DNA from: Alphaproteobacteria bacterium
Lineage (GTDB): Bacteria; Pseudomonadota; Alphaproteobacteria; TMED109
Length of the DNA: 64,000 bases
NCBI GenBank assembly: GCA_022825235.1
Contig: JAJDYI010000073.1
Coordinates: 1-64,000 of the forward strand
Direction of reading: 5' to 3'
Both the position numbers and the translations under genes were made by a program. This document shows, piece by piece, positions 18,653-28,251 of this stretch. The notes under the pieces were generated by a model. It did not search any database and was not told the origin of the DNA. It worked only from the letters and a program-made list of their open reading frames with translations. Numbering within the stretch: the stretch's first letter is position 1; each line of letters begins with the position of its first letter.

Positions 18653-19913
18653 CACCGGCCTCTCCGCGATCAGCTCCCAGGCTGCGGCCAACCGGCTGCT
18701 GCTGCGGCGCAAGCGGGCGGAACGCCGGTTCCAGCTGTACGGGATCCTCGCCATCTCGGCGGCGGTCGGTTTCCTGATCGTGTTTCTCGCCAGCATCGTC
18801 AGCCGGGGCTACATGGGCTTCGTGCAGACCGAAGTGCAGCTGACGGTCAATTTCGACGCGGAGCTGATCGAGGCCGGAAGCTACCGGAAGATCCTGCGCA
18901 CGAGCCTGGTGGAGCTTTTTCCCGAGGCTGGCAGCTCGCGGGCCGAACGGCGGGCGCTGGCGGGCATGGTGAGTGCTGGCACGGTCTTCGTCCTGCGGGA
19001 AACGGTCGAGGCGGATCCGGCCATCGTCGGCACCGTGCAGGACGTCTGGGTGCTGGCGTCGGATCCGGTCGACCAGTTCTACAAGGGACGCATCGACGCG
19101 GCGCTTCCGGAAGGGGAGCGCCCGATCTCGGACGCCTCGCTGGCCCGCATAGCCGGACTCGAGGAAGCCGGGCGCATCGCGCTGCGTTTCAATCGCAATT
19201 TCTTCTCCCGCGGCGACAGCCGCAACCCGGAGGAAGCTGGGATCCTGGGCGCCATCGTCGGTTCGGCGCTGGCACTGGTGGTGACCCTGGTGGTGTCGTT
19301 CCCGATCGGCGTGATGACGGCCGTGTATCTCGAGGCGTTCGCGCCGCGGAACCGGATTACCCGGCTGATCGAGATCAACATCAACAATCTGGCCGCCGTG
19401 CCCTCGATCGTCTTCGGGCTGCTCGGCCTCGCGGTGTTCCTCAACCTGTTCGGTCTGCCCCGCTCGGCACCGGTATCCGGCGGGCTCGTGCTGAGCCTGA
19501 TGACGCTGCCGACGATCATCATCTCCTCGCGTGCCGCCATCCGGGCCGTGCCGCCGTCGTTTGCCGAGGCGGCGATGGGGCTGGGGGCGAGCCGGGTGCA
19601 GGCCATCTTCCACCACGTGCTGCCGGCGGCCGCGCCAGGGACGCTGACGGGCGCGATCATCGGTATGGCCCAAGCGCTGGGGGAAACGGCGCCGCTGCTG
19701 ATGATGGGGATGGTGGCCTTCGTCGTGGAGGTGCCGGGCGGGTTCACCGATCCGTCCACGGTGCTGCCGGCGCAGGTCTACCTGTGGGCCGACAGTCCGG
19801 AACGCGGCTTCGCCGAAAAGACGGCCGCCGCGATTATCGTGCTCCTGGGATTCCTGCTCGTGATGAATGGGCTTGCCGTCTATCTCCGCCGAAAGTTCGA
19901 GAAGCAATGGTGA
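18645..19913 (+). CDS. pstA: Phosphate ABC transporter permease PstA
   Basis: A 422-residue permease. After a cytosolic N-terminus rich in Arg and one membrane segment ([18 protein letters not shown]) comes a periplasmic insert of about 140 residues, matching the DUF3333-type extension of long PstA proteins. The permease domain follows with [18 protein letters not shown], the [19 protein letters not shown] segment and the coupling loop [27 protein letters not shown]. Start and stop overlap pstC and pstB respectively, so the three transporter genes are translated as a unit. Confidence 0.94.
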   Translation: MTSTGLSAISSQAAANRLLLRRKRAERRFQLYGILAISAAVGFLIVFLASIVSRGYMGFVQTEVQLTVNFDAELIEAGSYRKILRTSLVELFPEAGSSRAERRALAGMVSAGTVFVLRETVEADPAIVGTVQDVWVLASDPVDQFYKGRIDAALPEGERPISDASLARIAGLEEAGRIALRFNRNFFSRGDSRNPEEAGILGAIVGSALALVVTLVVSFPIGVMTAVYLEAFAPRNRITRLIEININNLAAVPSIVFGLLGLAVFLNLFGLPRSAPVSGGLVLSLMTLPTIIISSRAAIRAVPPSFAEAAMGLGASRVQAIFHHVLPAAAPGTLTGAIIGMAQALGETAPLLMMGMVAFVVEVPGGFTDPSTVLPAQVYLWADSPERGFAEKTAAAIIVLLGFLLVMNGLAVYLRRKFEKQW

Positions 19914-20692
19914 TCACGAGCGTGTCTTCCAACCCGCAGCCAACACTGGTGGCGCGCGAGTTGTCGGTGTTCTACGGCGAGAAGCAGGCGGTGTTCGATG
20001 TCGACCTGGACATCATGCCGCGCGAGGTCACCGCGTTCATCGGCCCGTCCGGGTGCGGCAAGTCGACCCTCCTGCGCTGTTTCAACCGCATGAACGACCT
20101 GATCGAGATTTGCCGGACGACGGGAAGCATGCTGCTTGACGGCCACGACATCGCCGGGCCCGACGTGGATGTGGTCCAGTTGCGCTCACGGATCGGCATG
20201 GTGTTCCAGAAACCAAATCCTTTTCCCAAGTCGGTTTACGACAATGTCGCCTACGGTCCGCGGCTCCACGGCCTCGCGCCGTCCCGCAGCGACCTCGACG
20301 AGCTCGTCGAGACCAGCCTGCGGCGGGCCGGCATCTGGGACGAGGTCAAGGACCGGGTCGACCAGCCGGGAACGAGCCTGTCGGGCGGGCAGCAGCAGCG
20401 TCTGTGCATCGCCCGGGCGATCGCCGTGCGGCCGGACGTGCTGCTGATGGATGAACCGTGCTCGGCGCTTGATCCGATCGCCACAGCGACCATCGAGGAG
20501 CTGATTGACGAACTTCGGTCGGAGTACACGATCATCATCGTGACCCACAACATGCAGCAGGCGGCCCGAGTCTCGCAGAAGACCGCCTTCCTGAACCTGG
20601 GGCGGCTGATCGAGTTTGACGAGACGACGAAGATTTTCACCAATCCATCTGAACAGTCGACCCAGGACTACATCACCGGTCGCTTCGGATAG
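19907..20692 (+). CDS. pstB: Phosphate ABC transporter ATP-binding protein
   Basis: A 261-residue ABC ATPase with Walker [14 protein letters not shown]-loop VFQKPNPFP, signature LSGGQQQR and Walker [14 protein letters not shown] followed by the switch His in VTHNMQQA. The [14 protein letters not shown] stretch is characteristic of PstB. The ATG at 19907 overlaps the pstA stop by 7 bases and has GAGAAG upstream; the open frame upstream of it only shadows pstA. PstB energises PstCA and, with PhoU, conveys phosphate status to PhoR. Confidence 0.97.
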   Translation: MVITSVSSNPQPTLVARELSVFYGEKQAVFDVDLDIMPREVTAFIGPSGCGKSTLLRCFNRMNDLIEICRTTGSMLLDGHDIAGPDVDVVQLRSRIGMVFQKPNPFPKSVYDNVAYGPRLHGLAPSRSDLDELVETSLRRAGIWDEVKDRVDQPGTSLSGGQQQRLCIARAIAVRPDVLLMDEPCSALDPIATATIEELIDELRSEYTIIIVTHNMQQAARVSQKTAFLNLGRLIEFDETTKIFTNPSEQSTQDYITGRFG

Positions 20693-20707
20693 CCTCGGGA
20701 GCCGCGC

Positions 20708-21430
20708 ATGCCTGCCGAACATACGGTCAAAGCCTTTACCGAAGATCTTGCCAAGATCGAGCGCAGCCTGCTTGAGATGGGCGGGCTGGTGGAGGCCCAG
20801 ATTGCCCGCGCCGTCACGGCGGTCACGCAGCGCGACAGCGAGCTGGCCCCGCGGATCATCGAGCAGGACTCGGAGATCGACCGCTACGAGCAGGACGTGC
20901 AGGACCAGGTCGAGCGACTGTTTGCGCTGCGCCAGCCGGTGGCGCAGGATCTGCGGATGACGATTTCGGCGATCCAGATCGCGGGCTATCTGGAGCGGGC
21001 CGGGGACCTCGCCGCCAGCATGGCGCGGCGGGCCATCGTCCTGTGCGAGACGCGTGAGGTGCCGGGGCTCTACGCGCTGCCCAAGCTAGGCGACGCGTCG
21101 CATACCATGCTCAAGGACTCGCTCGACGCCTACCGCGACCGGAACGTCGCACAGGCAAAGTCGATCCGGCACCGTGACCGGGAACTTGACGAAATGTACG
21201 TCGTGCTCTGCCGGGAACTCCTGACCCACATGCTGGAGGACCCGCATCGCATTACCCCCGGGGTGCATCTCCTGTTCGTGGCCAAGAATCTGGAACGCAT
21301 CGCGGACCACGCGACCAATATCGCCGAGCTCGTGGACTACGTGACGACCGGAACCCGGGCGTCCGATGACCGCCCGCGGGGCCGCGGCTTCCTGATGGAG
21401 GGCGCGCCCACACCCGATGATTCGCTATGA
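20708..21430 (+). CDS. phoU: Phosphate signalling regulator PhoU
   Basis: A 240-residue all-helical protein made of two PhoU repeats. Each contains the metal-binding pattern of the family: ...QIAGYLERAGDLAASMARR in the first half and VAKNLERIADHATNIAELV in the second. It bridges the Pst transporter and the PhoR kinase and keeps the regulon off when phosphate is plentiful. It follows pstB by 15 bases and overlaps phoB as ATGA. Confidence 0.95.
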   Translation: MPAEHTVKAFTEDLAKIERSLLEMGGLVEAQIARAVTAVTQRDSELAPRIIEQDSEIDRYEQDVQDQVERLFALRQPVAQDLRMTISAIQIAGYLERAGDLAASMARRAIVLCETREVPGLYALPKLGDASHTMLKDSLDAYRDRNVAQAKSIRHRDRELDEMYVVLCRELLTHMLEDPHRITPGVHLLFVAKNLERIADHATNIAELVDYVTTGTRASDDRPRGRGFLMEGAPTPDDSL

Positions 21431-22125
21431 CGGACCGCGTTCTGGTCGTCGAAGACGACGACGAGATCCGTGACCTGATCCGCTACAACCTCGTGGCCGG
21501 CGGTCTCGAGGTCGAGGAAGCCGACGACGGCGCCCAGGCGCTTGACATGCTCCGCCGGAAACTGCCCGACCTCGCGGTGGTCGACTGGATGCTCCCCACC
21601 GTGTCCGGTGTCGACATCTGCCGCGCGGTCCGGCGCGAGCCCGCGACCAGCAAGCTTCCGATCCTGATCCTCACCGCCCGCAAGGCGGAGAAGGACATGC
21701 TGCAGGGGTTCTCCGGCGGCGCCGACGACTACATGGTGAAGCCGTTCTCCACCGCGGAGCTGCTGGCGCGGGTGCGGGCGCTCCTGCGGCGCAGCCGGCA
21801 GGCATCGGACGATCGCGAGACATCGTACTTCTACCATGACCTCGAACTGAGCCCGGTGACCCATCGGGTAAGCCGGTCGGGGCGGCGGGTGCACCTGGGG
21901 CCGACCGAGTTCCGGCTGCTGCGCAAGCTGATCGAGGCGCCGGAACGGGTGTTCACGCGTCAGCAGTTGCTGGATTCGGTCTGGGGCGAGAACATCTACG
22001 TGGAGGAGCGCACGGTGGACGTGCATATCCGCCGGCTGCGCAAGGCGCTCAACGAGGGCGACGGCCCCGACCTGATCCGCACCGTGTGGGCCACGGGGTA
22101 CGCACTTGACGCCGACAGCACGTAG
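21427..22125 (+). CDS. phoB: Phosphate regulon response regulator
   Basis: A 232-residue OmpR-type regulator. The receiver has the acidic pocket at residues 10-12, phosphoacceptor Asp53 in VVDWMLP, and the conserved Lys in DDYMVKPFS. The C-terminal winged helix (about 130-228) contains LGPTEFRLLRKLIEAPERVFTRQQLLDSVWG and the recognition-helix region ERTVDVHIRRLRKAL. It is the partner of PhoR and is expected to bind the Pho box at 16.1 kb. Its start overlaps phoU by 4 bases. Beyond its stop a CCGGCC/GGCCGG hairpin near 22196-22212 lacks a T run. Confidence 0.95.
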   Translation: MTDRVLVVEDDDEIRDLIRYNLVAGGLEVEEADDGAQALDMLRRKLPDLAVVDWMLPTVSGVDICRAVRREPATSKLPILILTARKAEKDMLQGFSGGADDYMVKPFSTAELLARVRALLRRSRQASDDRETSYFYHDLELSPVTHRVSRSGRRVHLGPTEFRLLRKLIEAPERVFTRQQLLDSVWGENIYVEERTVDVHIRRLRKALNEGDGPDLIRTVWATGYALDADST

Positions 22126-22246
22126 CCTGAGCCGGGCCCGGGCCGGTCGGATCGCGGTTGCAATTCAGGCGACCAACTGGAATGGTGCGGTCTGCCCGGC
22201 CGCATGGGCCGGCGCCCTCCCACATTGAGCTTCAGGAGATCCGCAC

Positions 22247-23350
22247 ATGCGGAATGCAGTCCTCTTTGGCGTGGCTGGAATCGTCATCGGCGCCCTGGTC
22301 ACGTATCTCGCCAGCGGCGACGGCGAACCGGCCGGCGAACCGGGCTCCCACACGGAAGCGGCCGCGCCTGCCCCGGCGGAGGAGGAGAACGTCCGCTGGA
22401 AGATGGCAAGCACGTTTGCCGGCTCGCTCACGCAACTGGGGTCGCTCGGGATCCGGGTTCAGGACCAGGTCGAAGCGGTCTCGGGCGGCGCGATCCAGAT
22501 CAAGTTCTTCGATCCCGGCGCGCTGGTGCCCGCGCTCGAGATCTTCGATGCCGTGTCCAGCGGCGGCCTCGACGCCGGCTGGTCCACGCCGGGGTATTGG
22601 GCCGGGAAGGTGCCCGCGCTGCAACTCTTCGCGGCCGTGCCGTTCGGGCCGCCGGCCAACGAGTACATGGCGTGGTTCTACTTCGGCGGCGGCAAGGAAA
22701 TGTTCGAGGAGATCTACGCGGAGCACAACATTCGCGGCATCCTGTGCGGGGTGATCCCGCCGGAGGCGTCCGGCTGGTTCCGGCAGCCGATCGAGAGTGT
22801 CGACGACTTGCAGGGCCTGAAAATGCGGTTCTTCGGGCTGGGGGCCAAGGTGATGGACCGGGTCGGGGCCTCCACGCAGCTGCTGGCCGGCGGCGACATC
22901 TTCCCGGCGCTAGAACTAGGCACGATCGACGCGACTGAATTCTCGATGCCGGCGATCGATCTGAACCTCGGGTTCTACCAGGTGGCCAAGCACTACTACT
23001 TCCCGGGCTGGCACCAGCAGTCCACGAACTTCGAGCTGATGATCAACCAGGAACGCTGGGACAGCCTTTCGCCGCTCCAGCAGGTGCAGATCGAAACCGT
23101 GTGCGGGGACAATTTCCGGCACTCGATCGCGGAGGGAGAAACCATCCAGATCGCTGCGCTTGAGGAACTTCAGAGCAAGGGCGTGACGATTCACACGTGG
23201 CCGGACGAGATGCTCGCAACCTTCCGCACGGCCTGGGAGGAGGTCGTGGCCGAGGAGGCTGCGGCGAATGCGGACTTCGCGCGCGTGTGGGAGTCGCTGA
23301 GTACGTTCCGGGAGCGCTACCAGCTCTGGCGCGACCTCGGCTACCTCTAG
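22247..23350 (+). CDS. TRAP transporter solute-binding protein, DctP family (orphan)
   Basis: A 367-residue periplasmic binding protein of tripartite ATP-independent transporters. An N-terminal hydrophobic segment (residues 5-22) acts as signal or anchor; it is followed by an acidic Ala/Pro/Glu linker rather than a normal cleavage site. The body shows family features: RWKMASTFAG start, FDAVSSGGLDAGWSTPGYW, the conserved Arg region GLKMRFFGLGAKVMDRVGA and EFSMPAIDLNLGFYQVAKHYYFPGWHQ. That last region resembles TakP/DctP members for oxo- and hydroxy-acids, but substrate is not assigned. No DctQ or DctM membrane gene is near. AGGAG lies 8 bases before the ATG. It converges with phyH, 2 bases apart. 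Confidence 0.88.
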   Translation: MRNAVLFGVAGIVIGALVTYLASGDGEPAGEPGSHTEAAAPAPAEEENVRWKMASTFAGSLTQLGSLGIRVQDQVEAVSGGAIQIKFFDPGALVPALEIFDAVSSGGLDAGWSTPGYWAGKVPALQLFAAVPFGPPANEYMAWFYFGGGKEMFEEIYAEHNIRGILCGVIPPEASGWFRQPIESVDDLQGLKMRFFGLGAKVMDRVGASTQLLAGGDIFPALELGTIDATEFSMPAIDLNLGFYQVAKHYYFPGWHQQSTNFELMINQERWDSLSPLQQVQIETVCGDNFRHSIAEGETIQIAALEELQSKGVTIHTWPDEMLATFRTAWEEVVAEEAAANADFARVWESLSTFRERYQLWRDLGYL

Positions 23351-23352
23351 CG

Positions 23353-24150
23353 TCAGCGGTCGGTCGCGACGCTGTTCTGCCCGGACACGTCGCGACCGCG
23401 TACCAGATACAGATCCCGCTTGGCGAACTCGATGACACCGGAGCGTTTCTCCAGGTTCGCGCCGAGCTTGCGATCCCACACCGACGTGGCCGGCATGTAG
23501 CGGCAGACGAATCCGGCCCGCCGCCGGCCTGAGCGGTTGGGCGCGCTGCCGTGCGCCAGGAAGACGTCGTGAAAGGAGATCTGCCCGGCTTCGAGGACCA
23601 CATCACGGGCCGTCCGGTAGTCGATGGCGGGGTCGCACAGTTCCTCGTTCAACGTGATGTCGTCGCCTTCGCGCCGATGGTGCTGGAGGATCCTGCGTTG
23701 GCGGTGGGTGCCCGGGAGCACGCGGAGACAACCGTTGTCCGGAGTCGCGTCGTCGATCGCGATCCAGGCCGAGCAGCTCGCAAGCGGCCGAATCGGCCAG
23801 TACTCGCCGTCCTGATGCCAGGGAGTCTCCTTGCCGTCGCGCGCCGGCTTCCCGAACACTGTCGTGCCCCAGAGCAGAAAATCGGGCCCGATCAGCTGCT
23901 CCACCATGTCGAGAACTTCGGGAATGCGGGCAAATCCAAGCCAGGAATCATCGCCCGCCAGTCCCTGGGCGCCGGCCTTGCGCAGGTGCGGACAAAACAC
24001 GTTGTCGCTCGACATGTGGCCGTTGGCGTCCACGAGCCTCTCGAGGGCCGCCCGCATCGCATCGACCGTCTCGGCAGGTAGGCGCCAGTTGGCGGTCACG
24101 TGGCCGTCGCGCCGGTAGGCCTCGACTTGCGCGGGCGATAGTCGCGCCAT
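23353..24150 (-). CDS. Phytanoyl-CoA dioxygenase (PhyH) family protein
   Basis: A 265-residue non-haem iron, 2-oxoglutarate-dependent oxygenase. The iron-binding facial triad is visible as His112-x-Asp114 in TPWHQDGEYW and His200 in FLAHGSAPNRSG, with Arg208-211 positioned to bind 2-oxoglutarate. The family hydroxylates varied small molecules, so the substrate stays open. The ATG at 24150 has a strong GGAGGAG site about 3 bases upstream; the reading frame remains open further upstream through a ZIP-transporter remnant. Its neighbours do not indicate a pathway. Confidence 0.88.
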   Translation of the reverse strand: MARLSPAQVEAYRRDGHVTANWRLPAETVDAMRAALERLVDANGHMSSDNVFCPHLRKAGAQGLAGDDSWLGFARIPEVLDMVEQLIGPDFLLWGTTVFGKPARDGKETPWHQDGEYWPIRPLASCSAWIAIDDATPDNGCLRVLPGTHRQRRILQHHRREGDDITLNEELCDPAIDYRTARDVVLEAGQISFHDVFLAHGSAPNRSGRRRAGFVCRYMPATSVWDRKLGANLEKRSGVIEFAKRDLYLVRGRDVSGQNSVATDR

Positions 24151-24657
24151 GCTCTCCTCCCGCGGCGCCCGGCCGCGCGCTGCGACCCCCGCTCGTCCTG
24201 GTGCGCCGATGCTGGAAGGTAGGTGAGAACCGCTGGCCGGTGCAACCGCAGCGGGTCGAAAGCGCGCCCCGGCGCCCTCGGCGTCGGCCGCGAACATGCC
24301 ACCGAGCGCCAGCGATTCAGGCAGGAAATCGGCGGCCATGGCGGCAAACTGCGGGGTGGCGTGCCGGCGTCTGGCCTGACAGCGGTCGAGCAGCAAGAAG
24401 GCCGCTCCGCCGGTCAGGAGCAGAGCGGTGGTGGTCAGGGGATGAGGAAGATGCCGGGCGCCCTCGGGAACGAGCACCAGAGCGACCGCGCCCACCAGCA
24501 CGCCGCCGCCAAAGGCGATGACGAATTGGCGAAACTCGTCCTCCAGCCAGCGCGGACGAATGCGTTCGACGCGGGCGAGGGCCGCTCCGGCCGGGATGCA
24601 GGCGCCGGCGAGCGTGGTCCACAGCACCAGTTCCGGTAGCCGGTCCAGGTGCTCCAC
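24151..24657 (-). pseudogene. Truncated ZIP-family metal transporter remnant
   Basis: About 120 residues with three or four hydrophobic segments (LVLWTTLAGACIPAGAAL; FVIAFGGGVLVGAVALVLV; TTTALLLTGGAAFLLL) and then AMAADFLPESLALGGMFA, which matches the metal-site helix of ZIP transporters. A normal ZIP protein would continue for another 100-130 residues; here the similarity stops and the frame runs through Pro/Ala-rich sequence straight into phyH without a stop. Other frames do not supply the missing half. The GTG at 24657 lacks a ribosome-binding site. A decayed gene is most likely; a functional ZIP-PhyH fusion is unlikely because phyH has its own strong start. Confidence 0.6.
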
Positions 24658-24724
24658 GGCGCTCGACTCGCGAGATTGCCTGGGGTGAGCGAACGGGGCC
24701 TGCCGGTCGCCGGCGTGCCCCGCT

Positions 24725-26977
24725 TCAGTCCTTGACGGCGGCCACCGCCGGTGTCGGTCGGGCGGTCAAGTCCGGCGCGACCTGCCGGCGCCGAGCCCGA
24801 ACCAGCGGCGGGCACACGTGCTCATCGTGGTAAATCACCTGGCAGTCGAGGCAGTAGAAGCACTCGTCCATGCGGATCGCGCCACTAGGTGCGATCGCGT
24901 TGATCGGGCACCGACGCGCGCATAGCTGGCAGGGCGTGCCGCACTCTTCGCGCCGCTTCAGCGGGTTCCGGATCCGCAACTTGCCGCCGATGGCCAATGC
25001 TGCACCGAGCGGGCAGAGAAACCGGCAGAAGAAGCGCTCGATGAACACCCCTGCCACCAGCAGGCCGCCGGCATAGAGGACGAACGGCCATGCCCGGTCA
25101 AACCGCAGTGAAATGGCGGTCTTGAACGGTTCGACTTCCGAAGCGGTGCCCGCCAGGTCCATGTCGTGGAATGACAGTGCGACCAGGACGGCCAGGACCA
25201 CGTATTTCACCGGCCAGAGCCACTGATGTGCCCGATAGCTCGGCACGAATTGGCGGATTCGCAGCGCCTGTGCCGCCTTGCCCAGCAGTTCCTGGAGCGC
25301 GCCGAAGGGACACAGCCAGCCGCAGTAGATTCCGCGGCCAAACAGGAAGAACGTGACCAGGACGAACACCGCTAGGAGCACGATCAGGGGATCCGACAGC
25401 AGAACGGCGAGCCCGGTCTGGGAGACCGCCGACTGCAGCCATGTCAGGATGTTCAGAATGGTGACCTGGGCACCCGCGTACCAGCCCATCCAGACCAGCA
25501 CGAAACCCAGGAACCCGAGCCGGACCCACTGCAGCAGGACCGGCCTCCGGGACAACCTGCCATGCACTGCCAGGATGCCGCTCAGGACCACCAGAGACGT
25601 CACGAGAATGGCAATGTTCACGCGCTGGGCGTCCCATGCGGCTACCCAGACCGGCGCGTCGTGATCGGCCGCGAGCACTTCGGTATTGGTCGGCAGAAGC
25701 ACAAACTGGTCGTCCAGCATGTAATCCAGCCTGAACCAGGCCCCGTTGGTTCCCTCCTGATCCTCCACCAGCACTTCCAGCGTCCAGGGCTTGACCGGGT
25801 CGATACCGGTCTCGGCCGGAATCCAGTAGAGACCGATCTCGCCGAAGTCCGGCTTGTCCGTTCCGTGGAGGAACCCGAGATAGCGATAGCGGTCCTTGCT
25901 GAGCTCGAAGGTCTGGCCCGCCTGCAGCAGGCGCAGACGACGGAACGGACCGCTCGACAGATGTCGTTCGCCATCGATGGAGTACGGACCGATCGTCATG
26001 ATGCAAAGCATGAGATCGTTCGGGTTGCGCCCGCTGACGAACAGGTCATGCCACGTGTTCCCGAGCAGGTTCCGGCCGACGGTCGGTGTCATGGCCGGGC
26101 CAGCGTAGATGTCCAGCAGCAGGTCCTCCGGGAACGGCGGGGTGGCGGCGCGGCTCTCGCGTTCGTTGGCGTAGACGTAGAGATCGGCCGCACCCTTGCC
26201 GCTTGCGGACAGGTCGGGTTCCGCGATACCCGCCGCCGCCGCCGCGTCCTTCGAAATCCGCAACCGCCCGATAGTGTCCTGGTCAACCAACGCGTCGAAA
26301 CGCATGGGGTTGAAAGTCACGATGTCGAGAACCGGCTGATCGTGCAGACGGATGCCCTTGGCCCGGGCAACGATCCGGGCGGCTCGGAGGATCGCCTCGT
26401 TGAACAGTACGGCGCTGATCGTGGCCGAAGAGATACCGTCGATGGAGCCGGGTTCACTGGACTGGGTCAGCTGGACCCTCAGGGGTGCCCGAATGTCGAC
26501 GTCGACGTACTGGCGCGCAAACCGGGGCACCAAGTCCTGCAGCATGATGAGGTCGATGATCGGTTCGCGATGTGCGACCACCCGGGCCCCGGCGAGTGTC
26601 CCGTCGAGCCGCAGGCCGACGGCGATCAGGAACTCGAGCGACGAAAACCCGAGTGATTCCGTGATGTCCCGGGTTACGAACACGTACCCCTGCAGGACGC
26701 CGCCGGCAAATACGGGAGCCACGGGCGGCTCACTTTCCAGCGGTTCGACGGCATCGGCGTCCGTGAAGAGCTTCTGCGCCAACTCAACCGACAGCCAGTC
26801 CGCGCCCAGCCCCGGGGTAAAGGCCTCCAAGGGCACGGGATAAGCCTCGCCCTCAGCGTATCCCTCGGCCTTCGTAGGTGTGGAATCGTCGGCCTGCGCC
26901 GCCGCGCCGGGCAGGCGCGGGATCAGGCCGGCTACCAGCAGCGCACAAACGATAGGCAATGCCCGCATGGGCCTCAC
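24725..26977 (-). CDS. NosR/NirI-like membrane iron-sulfur flavoprotein
   Basis: A 750-residue protein. A signal peptide (1-28) leads into a periplasmic FMN-binding domain (about 80-210) with the flavin-attachment motif SSAT at 183-186. A long periplasmic region follows, then membrane segments from about 453 to 650. Between them are the polyferredoxin-type motifs CGWLCP (552-557) and CRFLCP (651-656). The C-terminal cytosolic end has two cysteine clusters, C679-x3-C683-x2-C686-x3-C690 and C706, C709, C712, C722. This is the NosR/NirI layout, which moves electrons to a periplasmic reductase. No nosZ, nir or other obvious reductase gene lies nearby, so its partner is unknown. Confidence 0.88.
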   Translation of the reverse strand: MRPMRALPIVCALLVAGLIPRLPGAAAQADDSTPTKAEGYAEGEAYPVPLEAFTPGLGADWLSVELAQKLFTDADAVEPLESEPPVAPVFAGGVLQGYVFVTRDITESLGFSSLEFLIAVGLRLDGTLAGARVVAHREPIIDLIMLQDLVPRFARQYVDVDIRAPLRVQLTQSSEPGSIDGISSATISAVLFNEAILRAARIVARAKGIRLHDQPVLDIVTFNPMRFDALVDQDTIGRLRISKDAAAAAGIAEPDLSASGKGAADLYVYANERESRAATPPFPEDLLLDIYAGPAMTPTVGRNLLGNTWHDLFVSGRNPNDLMLCIMTIGPYSIDGERHLSSGPFRRLRLLQAGQTFELSKDRYRYLGFLHGTDKPDFGEIGLYWIPAETGIDPVKPWTLEVLVEDQEGTNGAWFRLDYMLDDQFVLLPTNTEVLAADHDAPVWVAAWDAQRVNIAILVTSLVVLSGILAVHGRLSRRPVLLQWVRLGFLGFVLVWMGWYAGAQVTILNILTWLQSAVSQTGLAVLLSDPLIVLLAVFVLVTFFLFGRGIYCGWLCPFGALQELLGKAAQALRIRQFVPSYRAHQWLWPVKYVVLAVLVALSFHDMDLAGTASEVEPFKTAISLRFDRAWPFVLYAGGLLVAGVFIERFFCRFLCPLGAALAIGGKLRIRNPLKRREECGTPCQLCARRCPINAIAPSGAIRMDECFYCLDCQVIYHDEHVCPPLVRARRRQVAPDLTARPTPAVAAVKD

Positions 26978-27231
26978 TCCCGGTGCAGCTAGGGTTACCG
27001 GTCCAAACCCCGCGATTGTCCATCACGGTCGGGAACGGTCAACGGCCCGGTGCCGGTCAGCACCATAGTCGTTTGTCGCCCGGGAGGGGATGCCCACGAC
27101 CGGCGGGAAGGTTTTGGCCGAACCGTGGGCCCCAGCTGCTGACGGGTGCCACTATGCTTGAGGGCCAGCGCCGCCCGGCATCCCCCTGCCCCACGACGGA
27201 CGCTTGGGTGGCCTACGGGGAGGGCCGAGCC

Positions 27232-28227
27232 ATGGCGACAGACCTGTTGTTTGGCATCCAGACCAACGGAATCAAGCACGCGCACGCAGACCCGATGCCG
27301 GACATTGACACCCGGTTCCGGATGGTTCGGGATGCCGGCGTCTTCGATTACGTGGACAAGACCCCGGCGCCAGGCGAGGTGAAGGAATTCCTCGCGGCCA
27401 GGGACAAGTACGGGATCCCGGTGCGGGCGGGGGGCTGGTTCTACACGCTGGGGCGTGACGAGGATCTCCTTGTCCACAATCTCGAGGTTGGCCGGGAACT
27501 CGGGTCGGTCGCGCACAACGTGCAGTTCATGGCGAACCATGCGGACGGTCATGCGGTGACGGACGATGAAGTGGTCGATGCGTGTCTGCGGGCGGCCGAG
27601 GCTGGCGACCGGATCGGGGTCACGCCCTGTTTCGAGGTGCACGTAAACATGTGGTCGGAGGACTTTCGCCGCGTGGAAACCGTGGGCCGGGCCGTCGAGT
27701 CGCACGGCGTACGGTTTGCGATGACCCTCGACCACAGCCACGTGATCTTCAAGATGGACAATCCCGAAGAGCAGGACATCAGCGGGATTCGCGACGCCGT
27801 GGCGAGCGGCGAGGTCGTGCTCGATCCGGGCGTGTCGGGGAACGTCTGCCAGCGCTGGATCGACGCCGGCTGGGTGCGGCACTGTCACGCGCGCGCCGCC
27901 GTTCCCAACAATCCGAAGAACACCGCCGTGGTCGACGAAGAGGGCAATCCGGGCCGCGGCATCCAGTACCCGTTCAAGCAGCCGGCGCCAGGTGAGTATC
28001 ACGCCGAGTGGGACGCGGCCGCCCTGGAGCCCTGGAAGGAAGTCATCCGGGCGCTGCTGCGCCATCATGCGGCGGACGACGCATCGACGCTGGGCCAGAT
28101 CTCGACGGAGTTCATCCCCAACTTCGATTACGGCGAGGGGTGCCAGTACTCGCTGTTCGAGCAGGCCATCGCCTGTGTGGAATGGATGCGCGCCACCTGG
28201 GCGGAGTTGCGCCCGAGCACCCGCTGA
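27232..28227 (+). CDS. Xylose isomerase-like TIM-barrel protein
   Basis: A 331-residue soluble protein whose alternating strands and helices, and motifs such as FEVHVNMWSEDF, RFAMTLDHSHVIF and HCHARAAVPNNP, fit a sugar isomerase/epimerase-type TIM barrel with metal-binding Glu, Asp and His residues. The ATG at 27232 has AGGG 9 bases upstream; the frame is open much further upstream without protein-like sequence. It is the first of three co-directional genes (27.2-30.5 kb) that look catabolic. I cannot name the substrate; isomerisation or epimerisation of a sugar or sugar acid is an inference from the fold. Confidence 0.65.
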   Translation: MATDLLFGIQTNGIKHAHADPMPDIDTRFRMVRDAGVFDYVDKTPAPGEVKEFLAARDKYGIPVRAGGWFYTLGRDEDLLVHNLEVGRELGSVAHNVQFMANHADGHAVTDDEVVDACLRAAEAGDRIGVTPCFEVHVNMWSEDFRRVETVGRAVESHGVRFAMTLDHSHVIFKMDNPEEQDISGIRDAVASGEVVLDPGVSGNVCQRWIDAGWVRHCHARAAVPNNPKNTAVVDEEGNPGRGIQYPFKQPAPGEYHAEWDAAALEPWKEVIRALLRHHAADDASTLGQISTEFIPNFDYGEGCQYSLFEQAIACVEWMRATWAELRPSTR

Positions 28228-28251
28228 ACGACCGCCGCGGCCGGAGGACCC

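Noticed and set aside
22196-22212. CCGGCC/GGCCGG hairpin as phoB terminator
   Set aside because: Six-bp stem, no T run, and in a GC-rich stretch where such palindromes are frequent by chance.
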